A stretch of DNA of 64,000 nucleotides from RGIG995 sp045543655 (GCA_045543655.1 JAZPXN010000035.1:9428-73427); one strand, 5' to 3'; positions 18,301 through 26,645 are shown, counted from the stretch's first letter. The notes: generated from the letters alone by a model not told the origin. Made by a program: numbers and translations.

Positions 18301-18554
18301 TCCGCACCCACGCCCTGAAGAAGATCAGCGACGGCAGCGAGGAGATTCCCGACGCTCTGCGGCAGGGTCACGTGGCTTACGTGATCAACACCAAGGATCC
18401 CTCCTCTGACGGCACCGACAACAACGACGGCGCCCAGATCCGGAACCTGGCCACCGAATACAACGTCACCCTCTTCACCGCTCTGGATACCGTCAAGGTG
18501 CTTCTGGACGTGCTGGAAGAAACCACCCTCTGCATCTCCACCATCGACGCGTAA
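15378..18554 (+). CDS. carB: Carbamoyl-phosphate synthase large subunit
   Basis: The 1058 residues show the duplicated architecture of CarB. Each half begins with a biotin-carboxylase-like segment (IIGSGPIVIGQAAEFDYAG near residue 11 and VLGAGPIRIGQGVEFDYS near residue 550) and contains an ATP-grasp domain; a C-terminal MGS-like allosteric domain ends it. It makes carbamoyl phosphate using ammonia channelled from CarA. The start with AAGGAGG 9 bp upstream is preferred over the longer frame that overlaps pyrC. No carA is found beside it or elsewhere in the window. Confidence 0.96.
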   Translation: MPKRTDIKKILIIGSGPIVIGQAAEFDYAGTQACLALKEEGYEVVLCNSNPATIMTDTSIADKVYMEPLTLEYIAKIIRYERPDAIVPGIGGQTGLNLAMQLERKGILKECQVELLGTSSKSIERAEDRELFKELCQSINEPVIPSEITYDIEQAKAAAARIGYPVVLRPAFTLGGTGGGFAYSEEELVEVGLNAFKLSPVHQVLIEKSVKGYKEIEFEVMRDSNDHAITICGMENIDPVGVHTGDSLVVAPIMTLSEHDQKMLNDSAIKIIKELKIEGGCNVQFALNPHSSEYYLIEVNPRVSRSSALASKASGYPIARVTAKIAVGMALEDIKIANTNAAFEPQLDYVIAKLPRFPFDKFTSATNKLGTQMKATGEVMGIGANLEECLLKGIRSLEIGANHIYLSKFDNMSVDELLDYIKEFRSDNIFAIAELFYHGVSVEKIHEITQITEFFLEAIKRIVDMEETLKKNVKDLDTLKSAKKMGFGDKYIARMWNCTELDVYNFRKENNVFPVFRMVDTCHTGAYIPYFYSSYTGENASVITDKKKIVVLGAGPIRIGQGVEFDYSTVHAVTTIKNSGYEAIIINNNPETVSTDYTTADKLYFEPLTPEDVMNIIEFEKPEGVVASLGGQTAINLAQPLTDRGVKIIGTDCAAIDRAEDRNAFENLLNELNIPRAKGQAVTNMEDGLKAAAEIGYPVLVRPSFVLGGRAMQIVANEEQLKHYLKTAVEIDEDKPVLVDKYISGREVEVDAICDGRNVFVPGIMELVERTGVHSGDSISVYPSFSVSDKVKGTILQYAKQLGLGIGIVGLYNIQFIVDKEDNVYIIEVNPRSSRTVPFLSKATGYSLADIATEVILGKSLKEQGIFDIYPDEKKRWYVKAPVFSFNKIRGLDAYLSPEMKSTGEAIGYDDKMNGACYKALQAAGMHLQNYGTVFATIADVDKEEALPLIRRFYNLGFNIQATEGTAKYLKENGIRTHALKKISDGSEEIPDALRQGHVAYVINTKDPSSDGTDNNDGAQIRNLATEYNVTLFTALDTVKVLLDVLEETTLCISTIDA

Positions 18555-18566
18555 GGAGCAAGCGCT

Positions 18567-19298
18567 ATGATTCAATCCATCTTTACCGTCACGGAAAATA
18601 TTCCGCTGACCAAAGACGTTATGAAAATGACTCTGACCGGGGATTGCAGCGCCATCACCTGCCCCGGCCAGTTCGTCAATCTGAAGATCGAAGGCCGCTA
18701 CCTGCGGCGCCCCATCTCGGTCTGTGACCGGCAGGGAAGCGAGTTGACCCTGATCTATAAGATCGTGGGCGGCGGCACGAAGGATATGTCCGAAATGCCC
18801 GCCGGGACGAAGATCGACATCCTCACGGGGCTCGGCAACGGCTACGATCTGACCAAGGCGGGAGACCGTCCCCTGTTGGTAGGGGGCGGCGTAGGCGTGC
18901 CTCCCATGTATCTGCTGGCCAAGGACCTGATCGCCCAGGGCAAGAAGGTTTCGGTCATTCTGGGCTTCAACACCGCCGGCGAGGTTTTTTACGAAGAAGA
19001 ATTCAAAGCCCTCGGATGTGACGTGCGCGTCACCACCGTGGACGGAAGCCGGGGAATCAAGGGCTTCGTCACCGATGCCCTCGACGGCATCGACGCCACC
19101 TATTTCTTTACCTGCGGTCCCGAGCCCATGCTGAAGGCCCTGTATCACAAGACCGAGATTTCCGGCCAGTTCAGCTTCGAAGAGCGGATGGGCTGCGGCT
19201 TCGGCGCCTGCATGGGCTGCTCCTGCAAGACCAAATACGGAAACAAGCGCATCTGCAAGGACGGCCCCGTGCTGGAGAAGGAGGAAATTATATGGTAA
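18567..19298 (+). CDS. pyrK: Dihydroorotate dehydrogenase electron-transfer subunit
   Basis: The 243-residue protein is an FNR-like FAD/NAD reductase. RYLRRPISVCD binds FAD, VGGGVGVPPMYLLAKDL is the NAD-binding segment, and the C-terminal CGFGACMGCSC with a further downstream cysteine binds a [2Fe-2S] cluster. It passes electrons from PyrD to NAD+. It starts 12 bp after carB, and its end overlaps pyrD by 7 bp, matching the stable PyrD-PyrK complex. Confidence 0.95.
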   Translation: MIQSIFTVTENIPLTKDVMKMTLTGDCSAITCPGQFVNLKIEGRYLRRPISVCDRQGSELTLIYKIVGGGTKDMSEMPAGTKIDILTGLGNGYDLTKAGDRPLLVGGGVGVPPMYLLAKDLIAQGKKVSVILGFNTAGEVFYEEEFKALGCDVRVTTVDGSRGIKGFVTDALDGIDATYFFTCGPEPMLKALYHKTEISGQFSFEERMGCGFGACMGCSCKTKYGNKRICKDGPVLEKEEIIW

Positions 19299-20200
19299 AT
19301 ACGAAAGTAACGCTGTGCGGCATTGAAATGGACAACCCCGTCATCCCCGCCAGCGGAACCTTCGGCTACGGATACGAATTTGCCGAACTGTACGATATCA
19401 ATATTTTGGGGTCCTTCTCTTTTAAGGGGACTACCCTGGAGCCCCGATTCGGGAACCCTACTCCCCGCATTGCGGAATGCACCGCCGGCATGATCAACGC
19501 GGTCGGTCTGCAGAATCCCGGGGTGGACAAGGTCATCTCCGAAGAGCTGCCCCGGCTGGCAAAATGCTTCCGTAAGCCGGTCATGGCCAACGTCAGCGGA
19601 TTTTCCGTGCCCGATTACGCGGCCACCTGCGAAAAGCTGGACAAATGCGATCAGGTAGGTTGGCTTGAAGTCAACGTTTCCTGCCCGAACGTCCACGGCG
19701 GCGGGATGTCCTTCGGGACCTCCCCCGAGGCGGCGGCAGAGGTAACGAGAGCCGTCAAGGCCGTCACCAAGAAGCCGGTCATCATCAAGCTTTCCCCCAA
19801 CGTCACCGATATCGTTTCCATCGCCAAGGCCTGCGAAGAAGCGGGCGCCGACGGCATCAGTCTGATCAATACCCTTTTGGGAATGCGCATCGATCTGAAA
19901 ACGAAAAAACCGGTCATCGCCAATAAAATGGGCGGATTTTCCGGATCGGCCATCTTCCCCGTAGCGGTGCGGATGGTCTATCAGGTGGCCCACGCGGTCG
20001 ATATCCCCGTGGTGGGCATGGGAGGCGTGACCACGGCGGAAGACGTCATTGAGCTGATGCTCGCCGGAGCGACGGCCGTTCAGGTAGGCGCCGCAAATCT
20101 CATCGAGCCCTACGCTTGCAAAAATATCATCGAAGATCTGCCGCGGGTCATGGAAAAGTACGGGATTTCCGACCTGAACGACATTATCGGAAAGGCGTAA
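19292..20200 (+). CDS. pyrD: Dihydroorotate dehydrogenase B, catalytic subunit
   Basis: The 302-residue FMN-dependent TIM barrel starts with the typical LCGIEMDNPVIPASGTFGYG. It has NAVGLQNPG, and the segment VNVSCPNVHGGGMSFG contains the catalytic cysteine of class 1B enzymes. GMGGVTTAEDVIELMLAGA is the phosphate-binding end. It oxidises dihydroorotate to orotate in complex with PyrK. Confidence 0.96.
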   Translation: MVNTKVTLCGIEMDNPVIPASGTFGYGYEFAELYDINILGSFSFKGTTLEPRFGNPTPRIAECTAGMINAVGLQNPGVDKVISEELPRLAKCFRKPVMANVSGFSVPDYAATCEKLDKCDQVGWLEVNVSCPNVHGGGMSFGTSPEAAAEVTRAVKAVTKKPVIIKLSPNVTDIVSIAKACEEAGADGISLINTLLGMRIDLKTKKPVIANKMGGFSGSAIFPVAVRMVYQVAHAVDIPVVGMGGVTTAEDVIELMLAGATAVQVGAANLIEPYACKNIIEDLPRVMEKYGISDLNDIIGKA

Positions 20201-20205
20201 CCGTT

Positions 20206-21003
20206 ATGATATTCAAAACCATTCCCCTCCGCGCCGACGATCCGGAGATCACGCTGGACGCCTACGTTGCGGATCAATACAAGAAAAGTCTGCGCAAGGC
20301 CCTTCTGGTCATCCCCGGAGGCGGCTACGGCGGCATCTGCTCCGACCGGGAAGGAGAGCCGATCGCTCTGGCCTTCCTGCCCTACGGATACAACGCCTTC
20401 GTGCTGAAATATTCCGTAGGACGCAAGCGTCCCTTCCCCGCGCAGCTGATCGAGGCAGCCACGGCAATCAAGCATATCAAGGATCACGCCGAAGAATACG
20501 GCATTGATCCGGAAGAGCTGTTCGTCACCGGCTTTTCCGCCGGAGGACACCTAACCGCATCCTGCGGAATTCTATGGAAGCACCCTGCCGTTTACCAGGC
20601 GCTGGAGATGCCCTACGGATACAACAAGCCCAAGGGGATCATGCCCATCTACCCCGTCGTCAACGGTCACGAGGGTTCCTTTAAGAATCTTTGGTGCACC
20701 GACGATCCTACCGAGGATCAGCGGGCCCAGACCTATCTGAACCTTCACGTAGACGAAGACTCCTCCCCTGCCTTTATCCTGCATACCTTCACCGATCAGA
20801 TCGTGCCGGTGCAGGATTCTCTGGATCTGGCCAACGCCTACATCAAGGCCGGCGTTCCCATTGAGATGCATATTTATCCCAAGGGTCCCCACGGCATGGC
20901 TCTGGCAAACCGAATCACCGCATGGGACGGCCAGGAGGCCTACGTAAACCCCGAGATCGCCAAATGGGTCGGCATGGCCGCCGCATGGGCAGACAGTCTG
21001 TAA
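20206..21003 (+). CDS. Alpha/beta-hydrolase (esterase-like) inside the pyr operon
   Basis: The 265-residue protein is an alpha/beta-hydrolase: PGGGYGGIC forms the oxyanion-hole loop, GFSAGGH is the nucleophile elbow (G-x-S-x-G), and the histidine of the triad is likely in GPHGMA. It is close to BD-FAE/acetyl-esterase-like enzymes that act on small acyl or sugar esters. There is no signal peptide. It begins 5 bp after pyrD and precedes pyrF, so it is cotranscribed with pyrimidine genes although it has no known part in that pathway. The start at 20206 avoids an overlap with pyrD. Confidence 0.85.
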   Translation: MIFKTIPLRADDPEITLDAYVADQYKKSLRKALLVIPGGGYGGICSDREGEPIALAFLPYGYNAFVLKYSVGRKRPFPAQLIEAATAIKHIKDHAEEYGIDPEELFVTGFSAGGHLTASCGILWKHPAVYQALEMPYGYNKPKGIMPIYPVVNGHEGSFKNLWCTDDPTEDQRAQTYLNLHVDEDSSPAFILHTFTDQIVPVQDSLDLANAYIKAGVPIEMHIYPKGPHGMALANRITAWDGQEAYVNPEIAKWVGMAAAWADSL

Positions 21004-21029
21004 ATTATTGATTCAAAAGGAGATATATC

Positions 21030-21728
21030 ATGGGAAAAGACGTTATCATCGCCTGCGATTTTGACAGCGCGGAAAAAACCTTTGCCTTCCTCGACAAATT
21101 CACCGGCCGCAAGCCCTTCGTGAAAATCGGAATGGAGCTGTACTACGCCGAAGGCCCTTCCATCGTGAAGGAGATCAAAAAGCGAGGGCATAAGATCTTC
21201 TTGGATCTGAAGCTCCACGATATCCCCAACACCGTAAAGAAATCCATGGCGGTCCTGTCCCGCCTTGACGTGGATATGACCAACCTCCACGCCGCCGGCA
21301 CCTGCCGGATGATGGAGGCCGCCATCGAGGGGCTGACCCGTCCCGACGGCACCCGCCCCCTGCTCATTGCCGTCACCCAGCTGACCTCTACCGACCAGGA
21401 GAGCATGGAAAAGGATCTCTGGATCGAAAAGCCCATCGCCGACGTGGTCATGCATTACGCTCATAACGCCAAGCTCGCCGGTCTGGACGGCGTGGTCTGC
21501 TCTCCCCTTGAGGCGGGCAAGGTTCACGATACCTGCGGCAAGGACTTCGTCACCGTTACCCCCGGCGTTCGCTTTGCCGACGGTGACGTCGGAGACCAGA
21601 AGCGGGTCATGACCCCCGCCCAGGCAAAAGAGATCGGCTCCGATTATATCGTGGTCGGCCGTCCCATTACCGCCGCCGAAGACCCCGTGGCCGCCTACGA
21701 GCGCTGCATTGCGGAATTCGTGGGGTAA
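21030..21728 (+). CDS. pyrF: Orotidine-5'-phosphate decarboxylase
   Basis: The 232-residue TIM-barrel protein carries FLDLKLHDIPNTVKKS, the conserved DxKxxDI catalytic segment of the type 1 family. VVGRPITAAEDP near the C-terminus is the phosphate-binding loop. It converts OMP to UMP. An AAAAGGAG site lies 7 bp before the ATG. Confidence 0.95.
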   Translation: MGKDVIIACDFDSAEKTFAFLDKFTGRKPFVKIGMELYYAEGPSIVKEIKKRGHKIFLDLKLHDIPNTVKKSMAVLSRLDVDMTNLHAAGTCRMMEAAIEGLTRPDGTRPLLIAVTQLTSTDQESMEKDLWIEKPIADVVMHYAHNAKLAGLDGVVCSPLEAGKVHDTCGKDFVTVTPGVRFADGDVGDQKRVMTPAQAKEIGSDYIVVGRPITAAEDPVAAYERCIAEFVG

Positions 21729-21732
21729 TCCA

Positions 21733-22350
21733 ATGAAAAAGGTAATTCTGCTTGGAGACTCCATCCGCATGATGGGATACGGAGACGCCGTAGCTCAGGC
21801 CTTGTCCGAGGACTTTCAGGTCTGGCAGCCCTCCGAAAATTGCCGCTCTGCCCAGCACACCCTGCGCGGGCTGTTCGATTGGAGAGAGAATCTGAACGGA
21901 GCGGACATCGTCCATTGGAACAACGGGCATTGGGATCTATGCAATCTGTTCGGAGACGGAAATTTCACCCCCATCGACCGCTACGTGGAGGAAATGGTCC
22001 GGATCGCGACCCTGCTGAAGGCGCAGGCAAAGACCGTGATTTTCGCCACCACGACCCCCGTCCGACCGGAGAACAGATATAATAAAAATTCCGACGTAGA
22101 GCGGTACAATCAGGCGCTGATTCCCCGGCTGAAGGAGATGGGCATCGAGATCAACGACCTCTACACTCCCCTTTCCCGGGATATCCCCCGCTATATCTGT
22201 AACGATCTGATCCACCTGAGCGAGGAAGGGATCTCCCTCTGTGCCCAATACGTGGAGCAGGCCATCCGTGCCGCCGCAAAAAACCTCCCGGAGGAAGATC
22301 CGGAGATTGCCGCTGCGGAAGGTTCCGGGGAATCCGGAGCACCCATCTGA
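21733..22350 (+). CDS. SGNH/GDSL-family hydrolase inside the pyr operon
   Basis: The 205-residue protein has the SGNH blocks: GDS (ILLGDSIRMMG) with the nucleophile serine, the Asn-bearing block HWNNGHWDL, and DLIHLSEEG with the Asp/His pair. It is cytoplasmic and likely a small esterase or deacetylase; the substrate is unknown. The start at 21733, 4 bp after the pyrF stop, is preferred over the in-frame ATG inside pyrF. The tail after residue 185 is acidic and of low complexity (PEEDPEIAAAEGSGE). It sits between pyrF and pyrE, the second hydrolase in this operon. Confidence 0.83.
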   Translation: MKKVILLGDSIRMMGYGDAVAQALSEDFQVWQPSENCRSAQHTLRGLFDWRENLNGADIVHWNNGHWDLCNLFGDGNFTPIDRYVEEMVRIATLLKAQAKTVIFATTTPVRPENRYNKNSDVERYNQALIPRLKEMGIEINDLYTPLSRDIPRYICNDLIHLSEEGISLCAQYVEQAIRAAAKNLPEEDPEIAAAEGSGESGAPI

Positions 22351-22378
22351 CCAAGATTTAAACAAAGGAGATACAATC

Positions 22379-23035
22379 ATGGAAGCTTATAAGAGAGAGT
22401 TTATTGAATTTCTGCAATCCGCCGGCGTGTTGAAATTCGGCGATTTCACCGCAAAATCCGGCCGGAAGATCCCCTATTTCATCAATGCCGGCATGATCAA
22501 GACCGGAGACCAGATCACCAAAATGGGGGAATTTTACGCCAAAGCATACTTTGACAAGCTGGGCAAGAAGCAGACCGTCCTTTACGGCCCCGCCTACAAG
22601 GGCATCCCCCTGTCCATTTCCGCCGCCGTGGCTCTGTCCAAAAACGGTCTTGACGTGCCCTTCTTCTTTAACCGCAAGGAAGTGAAGGATCACGGCGAGG
22701 GCGGCACCTTCGTGGGATACGTTCCTCAGGCCGGGGAAGAGATCGTCATCATCGAAGACGTTATCACCGCCGGCACCGCCATCCGGGAAAGCATGGAGAT
22801 CCTGAAGCATCTTCAGGACACCAAGGTCGTGGCAACCTTCATCATGGTCGACCGGAAGGAAAAGGGTCAGACCGACAAGGGCGCCATGCAGGAAATCGAA
22901 GAGCAATTCGGCTTCCCCGTCTATTCCGTGGTGGACGTCTACGATATCATCGAATATCTGGAAGAGGATCCCGCCAACGAAGAAAACGTGACCCGGATCA
23001 AAAATTATCTTGCCGTTAACGGAGCGAAAGCATGA
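22379..23035 (+). CDS. pyrE: Orotate phosphoribosyltransferase
   Basis: The 218-residue protein contains the PRPP-binding signature VIIEDVITAGTAIRES and the flexible-loop segment FFFNRKEVKDHGEGG. It transfers ribose phosphate from PRPP to orotate. AAAGGAG lies 8 bp upstream of the chosen ATG; a longer frame starting at 22241 would run through the SGNH gene. Its stop overlaps the pyrB start by 4 bp. Confidence 0.95.
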   Translation: MEAYKREFIEFLQSAGVLKFGDFTAKSGRKIPYFINAGMIKTGDQITKMGEFYAKAYFDKLGKKQTVLYGPAYKGIPLSISAAVALSKNGLDVPFFFNRKEVKDHGEGGTFVGYVPQAGEEIVIIEDVITAGTAIRESMEILKHLQDTKVVATFIMVDRKEKGQTDKGAMQEIEEQFGFPVYSVVDVYDIIEYLEEDPANEENVTRIKNYLAVNGAKA

Positions 23036-23946
23036 GAAGCCTGATTGATATTCTCGACCTGTCCCCCGCAGAGATCGACGAGCTGATCGCAAAGGCCAAC
23101 GATATTATCGAAAACCCCGGAAAATATTCGGAAAAATGCAGGGGGAAGAAGCTTGCCACCCTCTTCTTCGAACCGTCCACCCGCACCCGTCTCTCCTTTG
23201 AGGCGGCCATGTACGAGCTGGGCGGCAGCGTTCTGGGCTTTTCCGAGGCGCAGTCTTCTTCCGCCGCCAAGGGAGAAAGCGTTTCGGATACGGCCAAGAC
23301 CGTCAGCTGTTACGCCGATATCATTGCGATGCGTCATCCCAAGGAAGGGGCCCCCTACGTGGCGTCCATGGCGGCGTCCATCCCCGTGATCAACGCCGGA
23401 GACGGCGGCCATAACCATCCCACCCAGACCCTGACCGACCTTCTGACCATCTCCCGGGAGAAGGGCAAAATCGACGGACTGACGGTGGGCTTCTGCGGAG
23501 ATTTGAAGTTCGGCCGGACGGTTCACTCCCTCATCGGAGCCCTGTCCCGCTATACCAACGTAAAGATCGTGCTGATCTCCCCCGAGGAGCTGAAGGTGCC
23601 CAGCTATATCAAGCAGGACGTACTGAAGAAAAACGGCATTGAATACGTGCAGACCACCGATCTGGAGGCGGCGTTGCCGGAGCTGGATATTCTGTATATG
23701 ACCCGGGTTCAGCGGGAACGCTTCTTCAACGAAGAAGACTATCTCCGCCTGCGGGACAGCTATATTCTGACCCCCTCCAAGCTGAAAAACGCGAAATCCG
23801 ACCTTTGCATCATGCATCCTCTGCCCCGGGTCAACGAGATCTCCGTAGAAATCGACGACGATCCGAGAGCCTGCTACTTCAAGCAGGTTCTGTACGGAAA
23901 ATTCATCCGCATGGCCCTGATTCTGAAGCTTCTGGAGGTGGAATAA
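23032..23946 (+). CDS. pyrB: Aspartate carbamoyltransferase catalytic subunit
   Basis: The 304-residue protein has FFEPSTRTRLSFE, the carbamoyl-phosphate loop, and HPTQTLTDLLTI, the second conserved segment. MHPLPRVNEI near the C-terminus is the aspartate-binding 240s-loop region. Overlap with pyrE (ATGA) and the directly following pyrI show an enteric-type PyrB-PyrI holoenzyme. Confidence 0.96.
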   Translation: MRSLIDILDLSPAEIDELIAKANDIIENPGKYSEKCRGKKLATLFFEPSTRTRLSFEAAMYELGGSVLGFSEAQSSSAAKGESVSDTAKTVSCYADIIAMRHPKEGAPYVASMAASIPVINAGDGGHNHPTQTLTDLLTISREKGKIDGLTVGFCGDLKFGRTVHSLIGALSRYTNVKIVLISPEELKVPSYIKQDVLKKNGIEYVQTTDLEAALPELDILYMTRVQRERFFNEEDYLRLRDSYILTPSKLKNAKSDLCIMHPLPRVNEISVEIDDDPRACYFKQVLYGKFIRMALILKLLEVE

Positions 23947-23947
23947 T

Positions 23948-24364
23948 ATGCATATCGATTCCATTCGCAACGGCCTTGTCATCGACCATATTTCCGCCGG
24001 GAAGGGCATGCAGATCTACGATCTGCTGGGGCTGGGCAATCTGGATTGCACCGTCGCCATCATTAAGAATTCCAATAGCCGGAAGATGGGGAAAAAGGAT
24101 ATCATTAAGATCGACGCGGAAATCGACGTAGACCTGGATATCCTGGGCTACGTGGATCCGGGCATCACCATCAACGTAATCAAGGACGGCGTTCTCACGG
24201 AGAAGAAGACCGTGGATCTCCCCGCCACCCTGACCAACGTGCTGAAGTGCAAAAATCCCCGGTGCATCACCTCCACCGAGCAGGAGCTGAAGCATATCTT
24301 CAAGCTGACCGACCCCGAAAAGCGCATCTACCGCTGCATTTACTGCGAAACCGCCTCGAAATAA
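23948..24364 (+). CDS. pyrI: Aspartate carbamoyltransferase regulatory subunit
   Basis: The 138-residue protein has the allosteric nucleotide-binding N-domain and a C-terminal zinc domain with four cysteines in C-x4-C and C-x2-C pairs (CKNPRC and CIYC). It starts 1 bp after the pyrB stop. Its presence predicts feedback control of ATCase by nucleotides, in addition to the leader attenuator. Confidence 0.95.
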   Translation: MHIDSIRNGLVIDHISAGKGMQIYDLLGLGNLDCTVAIIKNSNSRKMGKKDIIKIDAEIDVDLDILGYVDPGITINVIKDGVLTEKKTVDLPATLTNVLKCKNPRCITSTEQELKHIFKLTDPEKRIYRCIYCETASK

Positions 24365-24401
24365 GTAACCGGGCGGAAGGAGCGCAACCTGCAATTACAC
24401 T

Positions 24402-24632
24402 TTGAATACGGAACGGATCCGGGAGGAGGCCTGTGCGGGACGGCTGGAGGGGAACCCCATCCGTGAGGATATCGAGCAGGCAGGCAAAATCTGCGTCTAT
24501 CAAAGCACCACAGTAGGACACAAGCACATCGCCACCTTCCCCACCGTTTTCACGAATAAGCTTCGCATCGGGATCGACGCAGAAGCTGCGCCCCATACCA
24601 TGAAAACCGTGTCCGCTCATTATCTCAACTGA
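24402..24632 (+). CDS. Small unknown protein at the end of the pyr operon
   Basis: A 76-residue frame opens at TTG 24402 and ends 12 bp before the rise of the operon terminator hairpin. Codon use is that of the genome (ATC, TTC, GTC and CTG preferred), which argues that it is, or recently was, coding. The only initiator in frame is TTG, and the nearest Shine-Dalgarno (AAGGAG, 24377-24382) is about 19 bp away, so translation is doubtful. I recognise no family. It may be a genuine small gene or the 3' remnant of a larger one. Confidence 0.4.
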   Translation: MNTERIREEACAGRLEGNPIREDIEQAGKICVYQSTTVGHKHIATFPTVFTNKLRIGIDAEAAPHTMKTVSAHYLN

Positions 24633-24649
24633 AAAAACCGTCAAAAGAA

Positions 24650-24690
24650 CGAACCGCCTCGGCCAATTACCGAAGCGGTTCCGTTTTTTT
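24650..24690 (+). terminator. Terminator of the pyr operon
   Basis: GAACCGCCTCGG (24651-24662) pairs, with one bulge, with CCGAAGCGGTTC (24670-24681 region) and is followed by seven T (24684-24690). It also sits at the 3' end of the convergent GH36-like gene and may act on both strands. Confidence 0.85.
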
Positions 24691-26485
24691 ATTCTGTAAA
24701 CAATGCGGCAAAGCTCTCGTGAGGCGCAAGGCTGACGGTCAAAGTCCCCTCGGACAATGCGAAGGGCTTCCGGGATTCCAGGGAATGCTTCACGCCGGGG
24801 ACGGTCAAGGTGGCCGCCTCGTCACTCCAGTTGATCACCACCATACTCCGCTCGCTTTCCCAGACCGAGGGGCGGCGATCGTCGGTGACGAGATACCGGG
24901 GGCGGCCCAACTCTCCGGCCACGGAAAGGGCGTTTTTCAGGATCTCAACGCCCCGTTCGTTCAGCACGGACAACCGGTCGGATAGGAAAATATTCCCGCC
25001 ACAGACCGCCACCAGATTGGCCCAGGTCTCCGCTTCCAGGGAATTGAACTGATCCCCATGCCGCCAATGGCGCTTAAAGCATTCCGACTCGCTTTCCAGG
25101 GCCCGGGCCGGGGGGATGAATCCGTTATAGCCGCCCTCCCAAATCAATTCCTCGTCGGCGGTCTCCGCGCCCCGCACCACCATAAAATCGGGATCGATAC
25201 GGGTGACCCTACCGTTATACACCCAGGTATATTTCAGCGAATCGGCAATCCAATACACGTGATCCCAATGGTTGTGAATATCCACGCCGATGCGCATGGA
25301 CGGCGCCACGTCCGCCCCGCACTGCACCGGAAGGGAGCATCCCAGAATCACCACGTCCTCTCCGGTAACCCGCCGGACGTCCTCCATCAGATTCTGCAGT
25401 GCCGAGTAGGGCGCGGCCTCGGGATCGTGGAAGGTCTTGACCTTCAGCAAAGGGCTGAGATAGTCGATTTTAAACAGACGATAGCCCGCCCGGTACTGAT
25501 AGCGGTAATTATCCAGAATATATTCCCGCGCCTCAGGGTGAGTGGGGTCGAGATAATACATTCCGTCGGAAAAGAAGCTTCCGTCCGGCTCCTTACAGAA
25601 CCATTCGGGATGGGACCTCCACAAAGAATCCTCCTTCCGGACGGCCAAAGGCGCCATCCAGATCCCAGCCTTGAAGCCGGCCTTATTGATGGCCTCGGCA
25701 AGAGAGGCGATTCCGCAGGAGAATTTCCCGTTTTCGGTCCAGACGCCCCATTCCTTCTGCCAGCCGTCGTCGATCACCACGTAATCCAGCCGATCCCGGA
25801 AGGGCATCTTCTCCAGTGCCGCAAGATTTTCCAGTACGTCCTCGGGGGTGACCCGATCCAGATAATAATCCCAGGTATTCCACCCCGTCAGCTTAGGCAT
25901 GGGAAAGGAGCTTTGGGGCAGCAGATTCCGATACCAGTCTCCGAATTCTTCTGCCGTAAGCCCTTCCAGATAATAGGCTTTTTCGCTGACGAGGCGCTTC
26001 GAACGGGAGGCCTCCACGGTAAATTCCGTCTTGACGAACAGCTCCACGTCCCCCGAAAGCCGGGTGACCACGCCCGCACCGCAAAGATTCCGGAAGGGGG
26101 CAAGACCGCAGACCGTAACGCCGGGGGCACAAAAATTTTTATAGACCCCAACGCCGTCGGCCACGTATTCCCGGTCGATCCCTACCTCGTCGGGATATCG
26201 GGTCTCCCCGTAAGCGGAGGAATTGGTATAAAAGCCGTAGCGTACCGGCCGTTCCTGCTTGCCGATCTCCAGAACGATGCTGTCCATCCGGCACACGTTC
26301 AAGGGCTTTTCCGAAGAAATCTCCAGTTCCGTTCCAAAACCGCCCGCCACGGGCACCAGCCGCCAGACGATGGAAACGCCCCGGTAGGTTCCGGTATAAA
26401 CCCCGTCCTCTCCGGCAGTCAGATGATCCTTGTTCAGATATAAAATACTTCCGTCGTTAAAACAGATCCGAATTCCCGGCGTCAT
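24689..26485 (-). CDS. GH36-like alpha-galactosidase-type glycosidase
   Basis: The 598-residue protein has the clan GH-D layout: an N-terminal beta-sandwich, then a barrel opening with TGWNTWDYY, followed by VVIDDGWQ and RLFKIDYLSP. Asp341 in FKIDY lines up with the GH27/36 nucleophile, and the C-terminal beta-domain follows. There is no signal peptide, so it acts on imported oligosaccharides; whether galactose or another sugar is released is not certain. The start at 26485 (AAAGGA 7 bp upstream) is chosen because the longer frame to 26569 would include the -10 and -35 boxes. It is monocistronic. Confidence 0.85.
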   Translation of the reverse strand: MTPGIRICFNDGSILYLNKDHLTAGEDGVYTGTYRGVSIVWRLVPVAGGFGTELEISSEKPLNVCRMDSIVLEIGKQERPVRYGFYTNSSAYGETRYPDEVGIDREYVADGVGVYKNFCAPGVTVCGLAPFRNLCGAGVVTRLSGDVELFVKTEFTVEASRSKRLVSEKAYYLEGLTAEEFGDWYRNLLPQSSFPMPKLTGWNTWDYYLDRVTPEDVLENLAALEKMPFRDRLDYVVIDDGWQKEWGVWTENGKFSCGIASLAEAINKAGFKAGIWMAPLAVRKEDSLWRSHPEWFCKEPDGSFFSDGMYYLDPTHPEAREYILDNYRYQYRAGYRLFKIDYLSPLLKVKTFHDPEAAPYSALQNLMEDVRRVTGEDVVILGCSLPVQCGADVAPSMRIGVDIHNHWDHVYWIADSLKYTWVYNGRVTRIDPDFMVVRGAETADEELIWEGGYNGFIPPARALESESECFKRHWRHGDQFNSLEAETWANLVAVCGGNIFLSDRLSVLNERGVEILKNALSVAGELGRPRYLVTDDRRPSVWESERSMVVINWSDEAATLTVPGVKHSLESRKPFALSEGTLTVSLAPHESFAALFTE

Positions 26486-26514
26486 AAAAAACATCCTTTT
26501 TCCGATTTTTTTAC

Positions 26515-26544
26515 AGTATAGCATTTCCACCGGTCTGCTGTCAA
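26515..26544 (-). promoter_or_regulatory. Sigma-A promoter of the GH36-like gene
   Basis: On the minus strand TTGACA (26539-26544) and TATACT (26515-26520) are separated by 18 bp, 30 bp upstream of the chosen start. Confidence 0.75.
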
Positions 26545-26599
26545 CCGTCTCGGGAAACGGTTCGATCAATTGTCACAATCTCAAAACAAAAAGACGAAA

Positions 26600-26645
26600 A
26601 ACTGAAACAAAAAGAAGACGAAGCCTCTTAAGGCTCCGTCTTCTT
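26600..26645 (-). terminator. Strong terminator of the vWA/tubulin-like operon
   Basis: On the minus strand two 15-base arms (26631-26645 and 26612-26626, one mismatch) with a TAAG loop are followed by an interrupted U-rich tail. It lies 22 bp past the stop of the 1775-residue gene. Confidence 0.85.

Noticed and set aside
15345..19148. 1267-codon minus-strand open frame opposite carB and pyrK
   Set aside because: Shadow of carB; composition is rich in Gly, Asp, His and Val repeats typical of antisense translation.
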